In this document: piece after piece, positions 1 to 5,767 of the stretch
Layout of the letters: each line of letters begins with the position of its first letter
Numbering within the stretch: the first letter of the stretch is position 1
From: Pirellulaceae bacterium
Lineage (GTDB): Bacteria > Planctomycetota > Planctomycetia > Pirellulales > Pirellulaceae
Assembly (NCBI GenBank): GCA_030744095.1
Contig: JASLRF010000254.1
Coordinates: 1-10,901 of the forward strand
Direction of reading: 5' to 3'
Length of the DNA: 10,901 bases
The notes under the pieces: model-generated
What the model was told of the DNA's origin: nothing
Database searches by the model: none
What the model saw: only the letters and a program-made list of their open reading frames with translations
Program-made: the position numbers and the translations under genes

Positions 1-52
1 CGAACGTCGTGCTGCAGAGCAACATCAGCGCGAGAGTCAGTCTTGTGTTCAT
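1..52 (-). CDS. 5' end of a secreted or membrane protein (partial)
   Basis: Reading the minus strand from the ATG at 52-50 gives 17 codons before the window ends: MNTRLTLALMLLCSTTF. This has a basic residue near the start and then a hydrophobic run, which is what the beginning of a Sec signal peptide looks like. An AGGAA sequence lies about six bases upstream of the ATG on the same strand and could be the ribosome-binding site. The rest of the gene lies outside the window, so neither the family nor the function can be given. It would be divergent from the radical SAM gene that starts at 533. A lipoprotein is possible but the cysteine context is not a canonical lipobox. Confidence 0.55.
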   Translation of the reverse strand, partial: MNTRLTLALMLLCSTTF

Positions 53-227
53 GATGTTCCTGTTGTCGATGACTCGGGTTGCTTGAATACGAGTAGGCTG
101 GCAACTCGTCGCTCGTCGCGGAATGGACCAAGAGCTGTGCAGGCACGCGAAAAAGCGCATCATCGGCGTCCTGCGTTGCATCGAGGCGTGAATCCAGGGA
201 GGGACCTTATTAAACTACAAGAGGACC

Positions 228-257
228 TTGACGTCCATATATCAAGAAAGATAAAAT
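228..257 (+). promoter_or_regulatory. Sigma-70-like promoter ahead of the radical SAM gene
   Basis: TTGACG (228-233, 5 of 6 matches to the -35 consensus) is followed after 18 bases by TAAAAT (252-257, 5 of 6 matches to the -10 consensus). The surrounding sequence is AT-rich, unlike the rest of the region. The -35 box sits inside a GGAC-N6-GTCC dyad (223-236). The next gene on this strand starts about 275 nt downstream. Planctomycete promoter consensus is less well known than that of Proteobacteria, so this is a match by eye only. Confidence 0.4.
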
Positions 258-372
258 CATGACTTCGCCACATGCGCGACTGACGTGCGACCGACAACTT
301 GTAGAAATTGAGAGTGAAATAGAGTCTTCTGGTCACGTCTGCGCGCCGTGCGTCCGTGTTTGATCGTCATAG

Positions 373-416
373 GCACACTCAGTGTGCTGTAACGACGGAC
401 GGCACACGGAGTGTTT
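373..416. repeat. Two ACAC/GTGT inverted repeats, operator- or hairpin-like
   Basis: Site 1 (373-387) is a perfect dyad, GCACACT-C-AGTGTGC. Site 2 (402-416) is a degenerate copy, GCACACGGAGTGTTT, starting 29 bp later and keeping the ACAC...GTGT core. A third related dyad, with arms 451-459 and 468-475 and one bulged base, lies further on. None is followed by a T-tract, so terminators are unlikely. They could be binding sites for a dimeric regulator, or stems in a leader RNA. Confidence 0.35.
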
Positions 417-532
417 CTGCTCCTTTGGTTGCGGATGGCGGCTCTCGGCAAGACCACACGCTGACCGGTGTGTCTGAGCTTCAAAGTGAATGAAGGCGCC
501 GTCGCGTAAGTTGTAGACACAGAATCGTGCCT

Positions 533-1486
533 ATGAAATACACATTCGGACCCGTTCCGTCTCGGCGCCTGGGGCGATCGCTTGGCGTCGATCCCATTCC
601 CCTGAAGACCTGCAATTGGAATTGTGTCTACTGCCAGCTTGGCCGCACATCACCGTTGGCCAGCCAACGGCGGGATTATTTTCCGCCTGAAGCCATCATC
701 GCCGATGTGAAGACAACTCTCGCGTCTCACGGACCCGGCCAGATCGACTGGTTGACGTTTGTCGGTTCAGGTGAACCGACACTGCACGCCAGCCTGGGCT
801 GGATGATCCAAGAGTTGAAGGCGTACACCGAAATCCCCCTTGCCGTGATCACCAACGGTTCGCTGCTGTATCTTCCGGAAGTACGCCGCGCGTTGCTGCC
901 GGCCGATGCCGTGCTGCCAACGCTCGACGCGGGCAGCGAGAGGCTCTATCAACGCATCGATCGTCCCGTCGCCGGGTTGACCTTTGAGCGGCTCGTGGAG
1001 GGAATGATCGCGCTGCGAAGAGAGTTCGACGGAAAGTTGTGGATTGAGGTGATGCTAATCAACGGACTGAATGATTCTGTCGCTGCGTTGGAGGATCTTG
1101 CGACGGTGATCCAACGCATCCAGCCGGACGACGTACACATCAATCTTCCTGTTCGCCCCCCCACAGAGCCCTCAGTCGGAGTTCCAAGTGACGAAGCTGT
1201 TGTGCGGGCTCAGGCGATTCTGGGAGAAGTCGCGCACGTTGTTCCTGCGGCCGACGTCCAGGTCGATTTTGGCGACGAGAACGACCTGGCTGACTGCGTG
1301 ATGGAAATCGTCAAACGCCATCCGATGAGCGAAGTGGGCTTGGTTCGGGCGCTCAAGTCACGGAGCTCACAGGAAGTGGCCGAAGCGCTGGCCCAGTTGT
1401 CCGCCAGCGGAAGGGCTCGCGTGACGACACACAATGGCGAGCGTTTTTGGTCTGATGCCAAAGCACGCTACCGTGCCTCTCGATAA
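533..1486 (+). CDS. Radical SAM protein, COG0731 (wyosine-synthetase-like) family
   Basis: A cytosolic radical SAM enzyme of about 317 residues. The N-terminus FGPVPSRRLGRSLGVDP is the signature of the COG0731 group, which is named after the archaeal tRNA wyosine enzyme Taw1. The bacterial members are uncharacterised, and bacteria lack wyosine, so no substrate is proposed. The [4Fe-4S] ligands are C27, C31 and C34 (CNWNCVYC), and GSGEPTLH (78-85) is the SAM-contacting GGEP-type motif. The last 60 or so residues read like a small winged helix (EVGLVRALKSRSSQEVAEAL), a feature seen in some members. I chose ATG 533 because homologues begin close to MKYTFGPVP. A GTG at 527 would add two residues. 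Neither start has a good Shine-Dalgarno site. The stop is at 1484-1486, and no partner gene abuts it. Confidence 0.9.
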   Translation: MKYTFGPVPSRRLGRSLGVDPIPLKTCNWNCVYCQLGRTSPLASQRRDYFPPEAIIADVKTTLASHGPGQIDWLTFVGSGEPTLHASLGWMIQELKAYTEIPLAVITNGSLLYLPEVRRALLPADAVLPTLDAGSERLYQRIDRPVAGLTFERLVEGMIALRREFDGKLWIEVMLINGLNDSVAALEDLATVIQRIQPDDVHINLPVRPPTEPSVGVPSDEAVVRAQAILGEVAHVVPAADVQVDFGDENDLADCVMEIVKRHPMSEVGLVRALKSRSSQEVAEALAQLSASGRARVTTHNGERFWSDAKARYRASR

Positions 1487-1688
1487 CGCTCGTCAGCTTG
1501 AAACGGGTGGCGATGTCAGATCAAATCACGGTTGTCATTGCAGCAAGGGTACGGATGCTCCTTTTATTCCCCCATCAAGAGCTTGCTGATCTGGTCTTCG
1601 CGCTACGTTGCCAGGAATAAGCAAGTACAATAGACCATTAAGCGGCCATGCCGTGGATGAAGACGCCAGACAACACAGGATCTGTCCC

Positions 1689-2891
1689 GTGAATGACGAC
1701 AACCCCATCTATCTAGACTATAACGCGACGACACCCATCGACAGACGCGTACTCGAATGCATGATGCCGTTTCTAACTGATGCGTTCGGTAACCCCAGCA
1801 GCGGTAACCACACGTTTGGTCAGACGGCGGCAGAGGCTGTTGAGCTAGCGCGATACCACGTCGCCGAACTCGTTCAGGCAAATCCGAATGAAATCTTCTT
1901 CACGAGCTGCGCGACCGAGAGTATAAGCCTCGCCCTGAAGGGTCTCGCTTACTCAGGACCGGCGGTTGGGAAGACGATTGTGACAACGGTCGCCGAGCAC
2001 AAGGCCGTACTTGCAACTTGTCAGCAGCTCGAGCGCCATTTGCAAGTGACTTACCTGCCTGTGACGCGTTCGTGTAGCATCGATCTGAGTGACCTATCCC
2101 ACCGCATGTCAACAGGACGGACACTTCTCGTTTCGCTGATGTGGGCAAATAACGAAATCGGCACGATCTATCCTATTCGTGAAGCCGCCGGAATTGCGCA
2201 TCGTGCGGGGGCGTTGTTCTTCACTGACGCCACGCAGGCAGTTGGCAAGATTCCTGTAAACGTACGGACAAGTGAAGTGGATTTGATGGCGTTTTCTGCT
2301 CACAAGCTCTACGGACCAAAAGGTGTGGGAGCGTTGTTTGTGCGCGGCGGCGATACAGCGATCAAGCTAGAACCGCTGATCGCCGGTGGCGGACAAGAGC
2401 AAGGACTGCGCGGTGGTACGCTCAACGTGGCGGGAATCGTGGGATTCGGCGAGGCGTGTCGAATCGCCAAGATGGAGATGAGCGATGAAGCCTCAAGAAT
2501 GTTCCGACTGCGTACCCAGCTCGAAGAACGCCTCCGATTATTACCTAATGTGATTGTCAATGGGGATGGGCAGCCACGGCTTCCCAACACGACCAGCCTT
2601 CGTTTCCTCGGTATTGATGCTCCAACCTTGATTCGGGAAACGGGCATCGTAGCGGTTTCCACAGGGGCCGCTTGCTCATCCCAAACCAACTCACCTAGCC
2701 ACGTTCTCAAGGCCATCGGTCTGTGCAACTCTTGTGCCGGCTCGGCAATCCGCTTTAGTCTCGGCCGCTTTACCACCGAGCAGCAGATCAACGCGACCAT
2801 CCAGCAAGTCGCCACCACAGTGCCTAGGCTTCGTGCCGCAACAAGACAATCAGGTTCGAGTTCATATGTGAAGACAGCGTATACAAGTTGA
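1689..2891 (+). CDS. Cysteine desulfurase, class I (NifS/IscS type)
   Basis: A PLP enzyme that takes sulfur from cysteine as a persulfide, for iron-sulfur cluster assembly or tRNA thiolation. About 400 residues, the usual IscS length. Visible landmarks are YLDYNATTP near the N-terminus, H104 in AEHKAVL (stacks on PLP), ANNEIGT, the SAHK motif with the PLP lysine K206, RGGTLN, and the catalytic C329 in STGAACSS. K206 and H104 carry the same numbers as in E. coli IscS, and the cysteine is one residue off. The loop after the cysteine has class I length. I start at GTG 1689, which has AGGA at 1677-1680 and matches family N-termini. The frame stays open back to a TTG at 1608, but those residues look non-homologous. 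A TACAAT -10-like box lies at 1626-1631 without a good -35. No scaffold gene is adjacent. The SCATES motif replaces the usual SGATES. Confidence 0.93.
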   Translation: MNDDNPIYLDYNATTPIDRRVLECMMPFLTDAFGNPSSGNHTFGQTAAEAVELARYHVAELVQANPNEIFFTSCATESISLALKGLAYSGPAVGKTIVTTVAEHKAVLATCQQLERHLQVTYLPVTRSCSIDLSDLSHRMSTGRTLLVSLMWANNEIGTIYPIREAAGIAHRAGALFFTDATQAVGKIPVNVRTSEVDLMAFSAHKLYGPKGVGALFVRGGDTAIKLEPLIAGGGQEQGLRGGTLNVAGIVGFGEACRIAKMEMSDEASRMFRLRTQLEERLRLLPNVIVNGDGQPRLPNTTSLRFLGIDAPTLIRETGIVAVSTGAACSSQTNSPSHVLKAIGLCNSCAGSAIRFSLGRFTTEQQINATIQQVATTVPRLRAATRQSGSSSYVKTAYTS

Positions 2892-2928
2892 GACTTGTCC
2901 TCGATCCTTCCTTGATGGAGATATCCGG

Positions 2929-3330
2929 ATGCCCTCGCCGTTGCCAATTCAATCGGTAAACCACATTGCCCGTGTGACCCATGATTTGGAATCCAGTCTT
3001 GCGTTCTATTGTGACGTGCTGGGTTTCCGTCCCATTTGGCGACCCAATTTTGCTTTTCCCGGTGCGTGGCTTTTCAACTACGGCGTGCAGATCCATTTGA
3101 TTGCGACCGCGGCGGGAGAAGCGGTGATGGGCGACATCTCCATTCGAGCTGATCATGTGGCCTTCCATGTCGCGAACACGGACGATACCAAACGTCTGCT
3201 TCAAGAACACGGCATCCCTTTCCGAGAGAACGTAGTGCCTGACACGGGCGTCACTCAGTTGTTCTTTCTCGACCCCGACGGCAATCATATCGAGCTCGGG
3301 ACGTATCCGCCGACCCAGGAATCAACCTAG
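2929..3330 (+). CDS. VOC family (glyoxalase/bleomycin-resistance-like) protein
   Basis: 133 residues, one vicinal-oxygen-chelate domain made of two beta-alpha-beta-beta-beta halves. NHIARV with H12 opens the first half, and FYCDVLGF and GAWLFNYG follow. The second half has DHVAFHV with H76 and ends in FFLDPDGNHIELG with E122. H12, H76 and E122 are the likely metal ligands, with H56 (QIHLI) at or near the fourth position. The sequence most resembles the plant and bacterial glyoxalase I-like group of unknown substrate, so lactoylglutathione lyase activity should not be assumed. GGAG at 2917-2920, eight bases before the ATG, is a good ribosome-binding site. The gene starts 37 nt after the cysteine desulfurase stop and may be co-transcribed with it. 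A compact hairpin follows the stop directly. Confidence 0.9.
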   Translation: MPSPLPIQSVNHIARVTHDLESSLAFYCDVLGFRPIWRPNFAFPGAWLFNYGVQIHLIATAAGEAVMGDISIRADHVAFHVANTDDTKRLLQEHGIPFRENVVPDTGVTQLFFLDPDGNHIELGTYPPTQEST

Positions 3331-3345
3331 CGAGGCTGTGCCTCG
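3331..3345 (+). terminator. Hairpin directly after the VOC stop codon, no T-tract
   Basis: CGAGGC (3331-3336), TGT loop, GCCTCG (3340-3345): a perfect 6-bp GC-rich stem with a 3-nt loop starting on the base after the TAG stop. There is no run of T behind it, so it is not a classical intrinsic terminator. It may protect the 3' end or assist termination. A second stem, CCGACC (3386-3391) with GGTCGG (3399-3404), lies 40 nt further on. Confidence 0.3.
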
Positions 3346-3494
3346 GACCGACACGAACTGACGCTCGATTGTGGCGACCCGCTCCCCGACCAACCTGCGG
3401 TCGGTGCCCGTCGCCGTGCCGATCAAAGTCCACGGCGCTTATGGCTGAGCCGCGCCGGTCACGCGTGGCCGCAGAGGCAATCCCCCATCGAGGC

Positions 3495-3523
3495 TTGACA
3501 TCGCTCGCGACACCCGTAATTAT
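3495..3523 (+). promoter_or_regulatory. Promoter of the Rrf2 regulator gene
   Basis: A perfect TTGACA -35 (3495-3500) is followed after 17 bases by AATTAT (3518-3523), a 4 of 6 match to the -10 consensus. The local sequence changes from GC-rich to AT-rich here. The predicted transcript start would be near 3530, about 40 nt ahead of the GTG start of the regulator. The position fits well, but the -10 is imperfect. Confidence 0.5.
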
Positions 3524-3537
3524 GGACGTTCAGGTCT
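3524..3537 (+). promoter_or_regulatory. Candidate Rrf2 operator (GGAC-N6-GTCT)
   Basis: GGAC (3524-3527), six bases, then GTCT (3534-3537) form an imperfect dyad right after the predicted -10 and over the predicted start site. That is where a self-repressing regulator would bind. Similar GGAC-N6-NTCC patterns lie at 223-236, 4530-4543 and 10405-10418. The motif is short and I cannot test it statistically here, so this is a suggestion only. Confidence 0.3.
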
Positions 3538-3571
3538 GTTTATCAATATATTAGGATCCAAGAGTTCAAGA

Positions 3572-4102
3572 GTGATTTCCCAGACAGCCGAATACGCATT
3601 ACGGGCGATCGTTTTCCTGGGGAATCAGGCGAACGAGCCATGTACGACGGCACACCTGGCCTACGAGATTGACGCCCCACCAAGCTATTTGGCCAAAGTC
3701 ATGAAAGTCCTGACCCGCGCGGGGATCGTGGGCTCGCAGCGCGGGCTGCACGGAGGTTTCACTCTGGCCCGTGATCCGCGTCACGTGACGATCCTGGAAG
3801 TGGTCAATGCGGTTGATGAATTTCGCCGAATTTCAAAGTGCCCCCTCGGGCGACCTGCTCACACAAGCGGTCTGTGCCCGTTGCATCGACGGATGGACAA
3901 CGTCATGGCTGTCGCCGAGAACACACTGGCACACACGTCCATTGGAGAAGTACTCGACGAGCCGGGTTTGTTATGTCACCTGCCGTGCGTATCAGAGCCG
4001 CCATTAGAAGTTAGATGTGACATCGGTTCGTCGCCTGCCGAAAGCAAGCCACGTTCCGCTACGGATGGTTCCCTCGACAACGGATTGTCTTTTCCTACCT
4101 AA
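3572..4102 (+). CDS. Rrf2 family transcriptional regulator (IscR/NsrR-like)
   Basis: 176 residues. The N-terminal winged helix is typical: ISQTAEYALRAIVFL, the PPSYLAKVMKVLTRAGIV recognition segment and RGLHGGFTLAR in the wing. Such proteins sense iron-sulfur status, nitric oxide or redox state through a bound cluster. E. coli IscR uses C92-x5-C98-x5-C104 and H107. Here C90, C102 and H105 (CPLH) fall at the matching spacing, but the middle position is A96, with H97 next to it. The cluster may therefore have an unusual ligand set. About 35 residues after L134 go beyond the normal family end and carry extra cysteines (C135, C139, C149). The start is GTG 3572, which matches the family N-terminus; the ribosome-binding site is weak. 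A promoter and possible self-operator lie just upstream. The iron-sulfur enzymes on both sides are candidate targets, by inference. Confidence 0.92.
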   Translation: MISQTAEYALRAIVFLGNQANEPCTTAHLAYEIDAPPSYLAKVMKVLTRAGIVGSQRGLHGGFTLARDPRHVTILEVVNAVDEFRRISKCPLGRPAHTSGLCPLHRRMDNVMAVAENTLAHTSIGEVLDEPGLLCHLPCVSEPPLEVRCDIGSSPAESKPRSATDGSLDNGLSFPT

Positions 4103-4103
4103 G

Positions 4104-4298
4104 CAACCCGAATTCGAGCTTGCCCGCTTGTGAGAACTGCATGACCACTTGCGAGCGCTTTACGAGACCGATGAGGACGCCGTGTCGAAGATGGCTGGCA
4201 ACACACTGCCGAAGAACATGCCGGTGCATGAAGCAGCTATCTGGACGGCATTCGCACGAACGCTGATGAATCTCGACGAGTTTATCACACGGGAGTGA
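4104..4298 (+). pseudogene. Remnant of a DUF1553 (PSD1) C-terminus with in-frame stop
   Basis: One frame reads QPEFELARL, a TGA stop (4131-4133), ELHDHLRALYETDEDAVSKM, then about 20 further residues, then AAIWTAFARTLMNLDEFITRE and a stop at 4296-4298. The ending W-T-x-x-A-R-x-L-x-N-L-D-E-F-I-T-R-E is the characteristic C-terminus of DUF1553 in planctomycete PSD1 cytochromes. The preceding segment, an alpha-helical LARLRELHD-type stretch before an A-G-x-x-L-P turn, is where the family has it. The TGA most likely comes from a CGA arginine codon. Only about 65 residues remain of a protein normally 700-1000 long, and no start codon or upstream domain is visible. This is a decaying leftover of a lost gene. 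The similarity is judged by eye from memory of the family. Confidence 0.75.
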
Positions 4299-4566
4299 TC
4301 AGCTGGGACAGGTTTGTGGCTTGCCATGCGGCACGCCATTTGAGAAAATTGGCGGGTTGTGAATCTACGGCGCAGTGAACAATGAATTCGTACGAAGAGT
4401 CCTTCCTCCAATCACGCCGTAGCTCTTTCACCAGTGTGGCGAGCGGGGTGGGAGTAGCCGCCATGCCTGGCGGCGGCGTAAAGGGATGCCAAGTTATCGG
4501 CCGCACCGACGATTTTGACTGTGAGATTTGGACAAGTGATTCCCGAGTTGTACGCTAGAGGTTGCC
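4299..4566. other. Unassigned spacer between the DUF1553 remnant and the SPASM gene
   Basis: About 270 nt with no gene I can support. A 73-codon minus-strand frame (4285-4506) shows no recognisable family. An 8-bp perfect inverted repeat, CTACGGCG (4365-4372) and CGCCGTAG (4415-4422), encloses 42 nt. TTGACT (4515-4520) is a fair -35 without a good -10, and a GGAC-N6-TTCC site lies at 4530-4543. Part of it may be further decayed sequence of the same origin as the remnant upstream. Confidence 0.4.
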
Positions 4567-5739
4567 ATGAGTTTTTCTGATTACACGCCCGCTGACTTTG
4601 CCGTCAATCCGCTGATGTTCTATTACGAGGTCACGCAGTCCTGCGACCTTGTCTGCAAGCACTGCCGGGCATCGGCGCAAGAGCGTGCGCATCCAGAGGA
4701 ACTCTCAAGCGAGCAGTCGATCGCTTTGATCGATCAGATTGCAACCTTCCCTCGCAAGCCGAACCTGGTTTTAACCGGGGGCGATCCGTTGAAGCGGGCG
4801 GACATCTTCGACTTGATTCGACATGCCGTTGGTGCGGGCTTGCAGGTTGCGCTGACGCCATCCGCAACGCCGCTAGCGACGCGTGAAGCTTTGCAGGCGG
4901 CCAAGCAGGCCGGTGTCCGTCGCCTGGGCATCAGCCTTGATGGCGCGGACGCGAAGACCCACGATTCGTTTCGAGGTTGGGAAGGCAGCTTTGATCGCAC
5001 GATGCGAATGATGATCGACGCGCGGCAACTGGGGCTGTCCGTGCAGGTCAACACGACGATCACCCGCCGCAATTCCGACCAGATCGACGATCTGGCAACG
5101 TTGCTCTCCACGCAAAGCATCGCGATGTGGTCGGTCTTCTTTCTGATTCCCGTTGGACGCGGGATTGATGAGGAGCGAATTTCACCGGAACAATACGAAG
5201 AGACGTTCAAGCGACTTTGGCTTCAAGCGGGTCGGCAGCAATACGGTATCAAAACAACAGAAGCTCCGCACTATCGGCGTTTTGTCTTGCAACGCAACGG
5301 AGATCCGTTAGCAGGGCCGCCGGTGGTGCAGCTTTCCAACCTGGCGCAACATGGCCAGGGCGACAAGCCGGCCGACAACCGGCCCCAGGCCTCGCGAGAC
5401 CGAAGTCATCGAGCACCGCTCGGCGTTCGCGACGGCAACGGGATTATGTTCGTCGGCCATACAGGTGAGATATTCCCCGCCGGCTTTCTGCCAATCGAGT
5501 GCGGTCGGTTCCCGGAAAACTCGGTTGTCGACGCGTACCAAAATCACCCGACCTTCCGCGCGCTTCGCGACCCGGATCAGTTCGGCGGTGATTGCGGGAT
5601 CTGTGAATACCGTTACGTTTGTGGCGGCAGCCGTAGTCGCGCGTACGCAGTAACCGGCGATCCGTTGGCGGGCGAGCCCGATTGCGTGTACCAACCAGGA
5701 CAGGTGCCCACGATCGAGGTGGGCGTGAGTGCGACTTGA
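4567..5739 (+). CDS. Radical SAM/SPASM protein, TIGR04053-like (related to NirJ/AhbD)
   Basis: 390 residues. The radical SAM [4Fe-4S] ligands are C26, C30 and C33 (CDLVCKHC), followed by LTGGDPL (the GGEP-type motif) and GISLDGADAKTHDSFRG. The C-terminal SPASM region has C312, then C343-x2-C346-x5-C352, then C373. The position that would be a fourth cysteine in the CX3C step is S355 (CGGSR), so a full pair of auxiliary clusters is doubtful. I believe CGGSR is usual in this subfamily. Relatives NirJ and AhbD trim haem side chains in haem d1 and alternative haem synthesis; the substrate here is unknown. Residues about 255-290 form a charged, probably disordered insert. GAGG at 4558-4561, five bases before the ATG, supports the start. 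The PSD cytochrome starts 28 nt after the stop, and an Rrf2 gene lies upstream; both fit a haem or redox role. Confidence 0.88.
   Translation: MSFSDYTPADFAVNPLMFYYEVTQSCDLVCKHCRASAQERAHPEELSSEQSIALIDQIATFPRKPNLVLTGGDPLKRADIFDLIRHAVGAGLQVALTPSATPLATREALQAAKQAGVRRLGISLDGADAKTHDSFRGWEGSFDRTMRMMIDARQLGLSVQVNTTITRRNSDQIDDLATLLSTQSIAMWSVFFLIPVGRGIDEERISPEQYEETFKRLWLQAGRQQYGIKTTEAPHYRRFVLQRNGDPLAGPPVVQLSNLAQHGQGDKPADNRPQASRDRSHRAPLGVRDGNGIMFVGHTGEIFPAGFLPIECGRFPENSVVDAYQNHPTFRALRDPDQFGGDCGICEYRYVCGGSRSRAYAVTGDPLAGEPDCVYQPGQVPTIEVGVSAT
5340..5398 (+). repeat. Dense GC-rich inverted repeats inside the SPASM gene
   Basis: Three dyads sit in under 60 nt within the coding region: CCTGGC (5340-5345) with GCCAGG (5354-5359), GGCCG (5370-5374) with CGGCC (5380-5384), and the palindrome CTCGCGAG (5391-5398). 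They coincide with the stretch encoding the charged insert (around residues 258-278). This looks like an in-frame insertion of palindromic DNA or simply a GC-rich linker; I cannot distinguish these. Confidence 0.35.
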
Positions 5740-5767
5740 AGACCACATTCCGCTGCGAGGCACACTG

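Larger units (their letters stand above)
53..532. other. 480-nt intergenic region with promoter-like and palindromic sites
   Basis: No convincing gene lies between the divergent partial gene on the left and the radical SAM gene on the right. The open frames here have no family resemblance and poor starts. The stretch does hold a good promoter-like pair (228-257), a GGACCTT direct repeat at 202-208 and 223-229 (exactly 21 bp apart), and a set of ACAC/GTGT inverted repeats between 373 and 475. If the promoter is real, transcripts of the radical SAM gene carry a leader of roughly 265 nt. Confidence 0.5.

Noticed and set aside
257..520. 87-codon minus-strand frame in the left intergenic region
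   Set aside because: GTG start, no ribosome-binding site, arginine-rich composition typical of chance frames, no family resemblance.
1608..1688. Upstream TTG extension of the cysteine desulfurase
   Set aside because: The extra 27 residues do not resemble the family N-terminus; GTG 1689 has a Shine-Dalgarno site and matches expected length.
2309..2947. 212-codon minus-strand frame
   Set aside because: Lies opposite the cysteine desulfurase, whose catalytic motifs are all intact; antisense shadow of a GC-rich gene.
3369..3554. 61-codon plus frame between the VOC and Rrf2 genes
   Set aside because: Runs through the Rrf2 promoter; no homology seen and rich in arginine, serine and proline like chance GC-rich frames.
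4285..4506. 73-codon minus-strand frame downstream of the DUF1553 remnant
   Set aside because: No recognisable domain or ribosome-binding site; composition is not absurd for a protein, so it is mentioned, but it cannot be supported as a gene.
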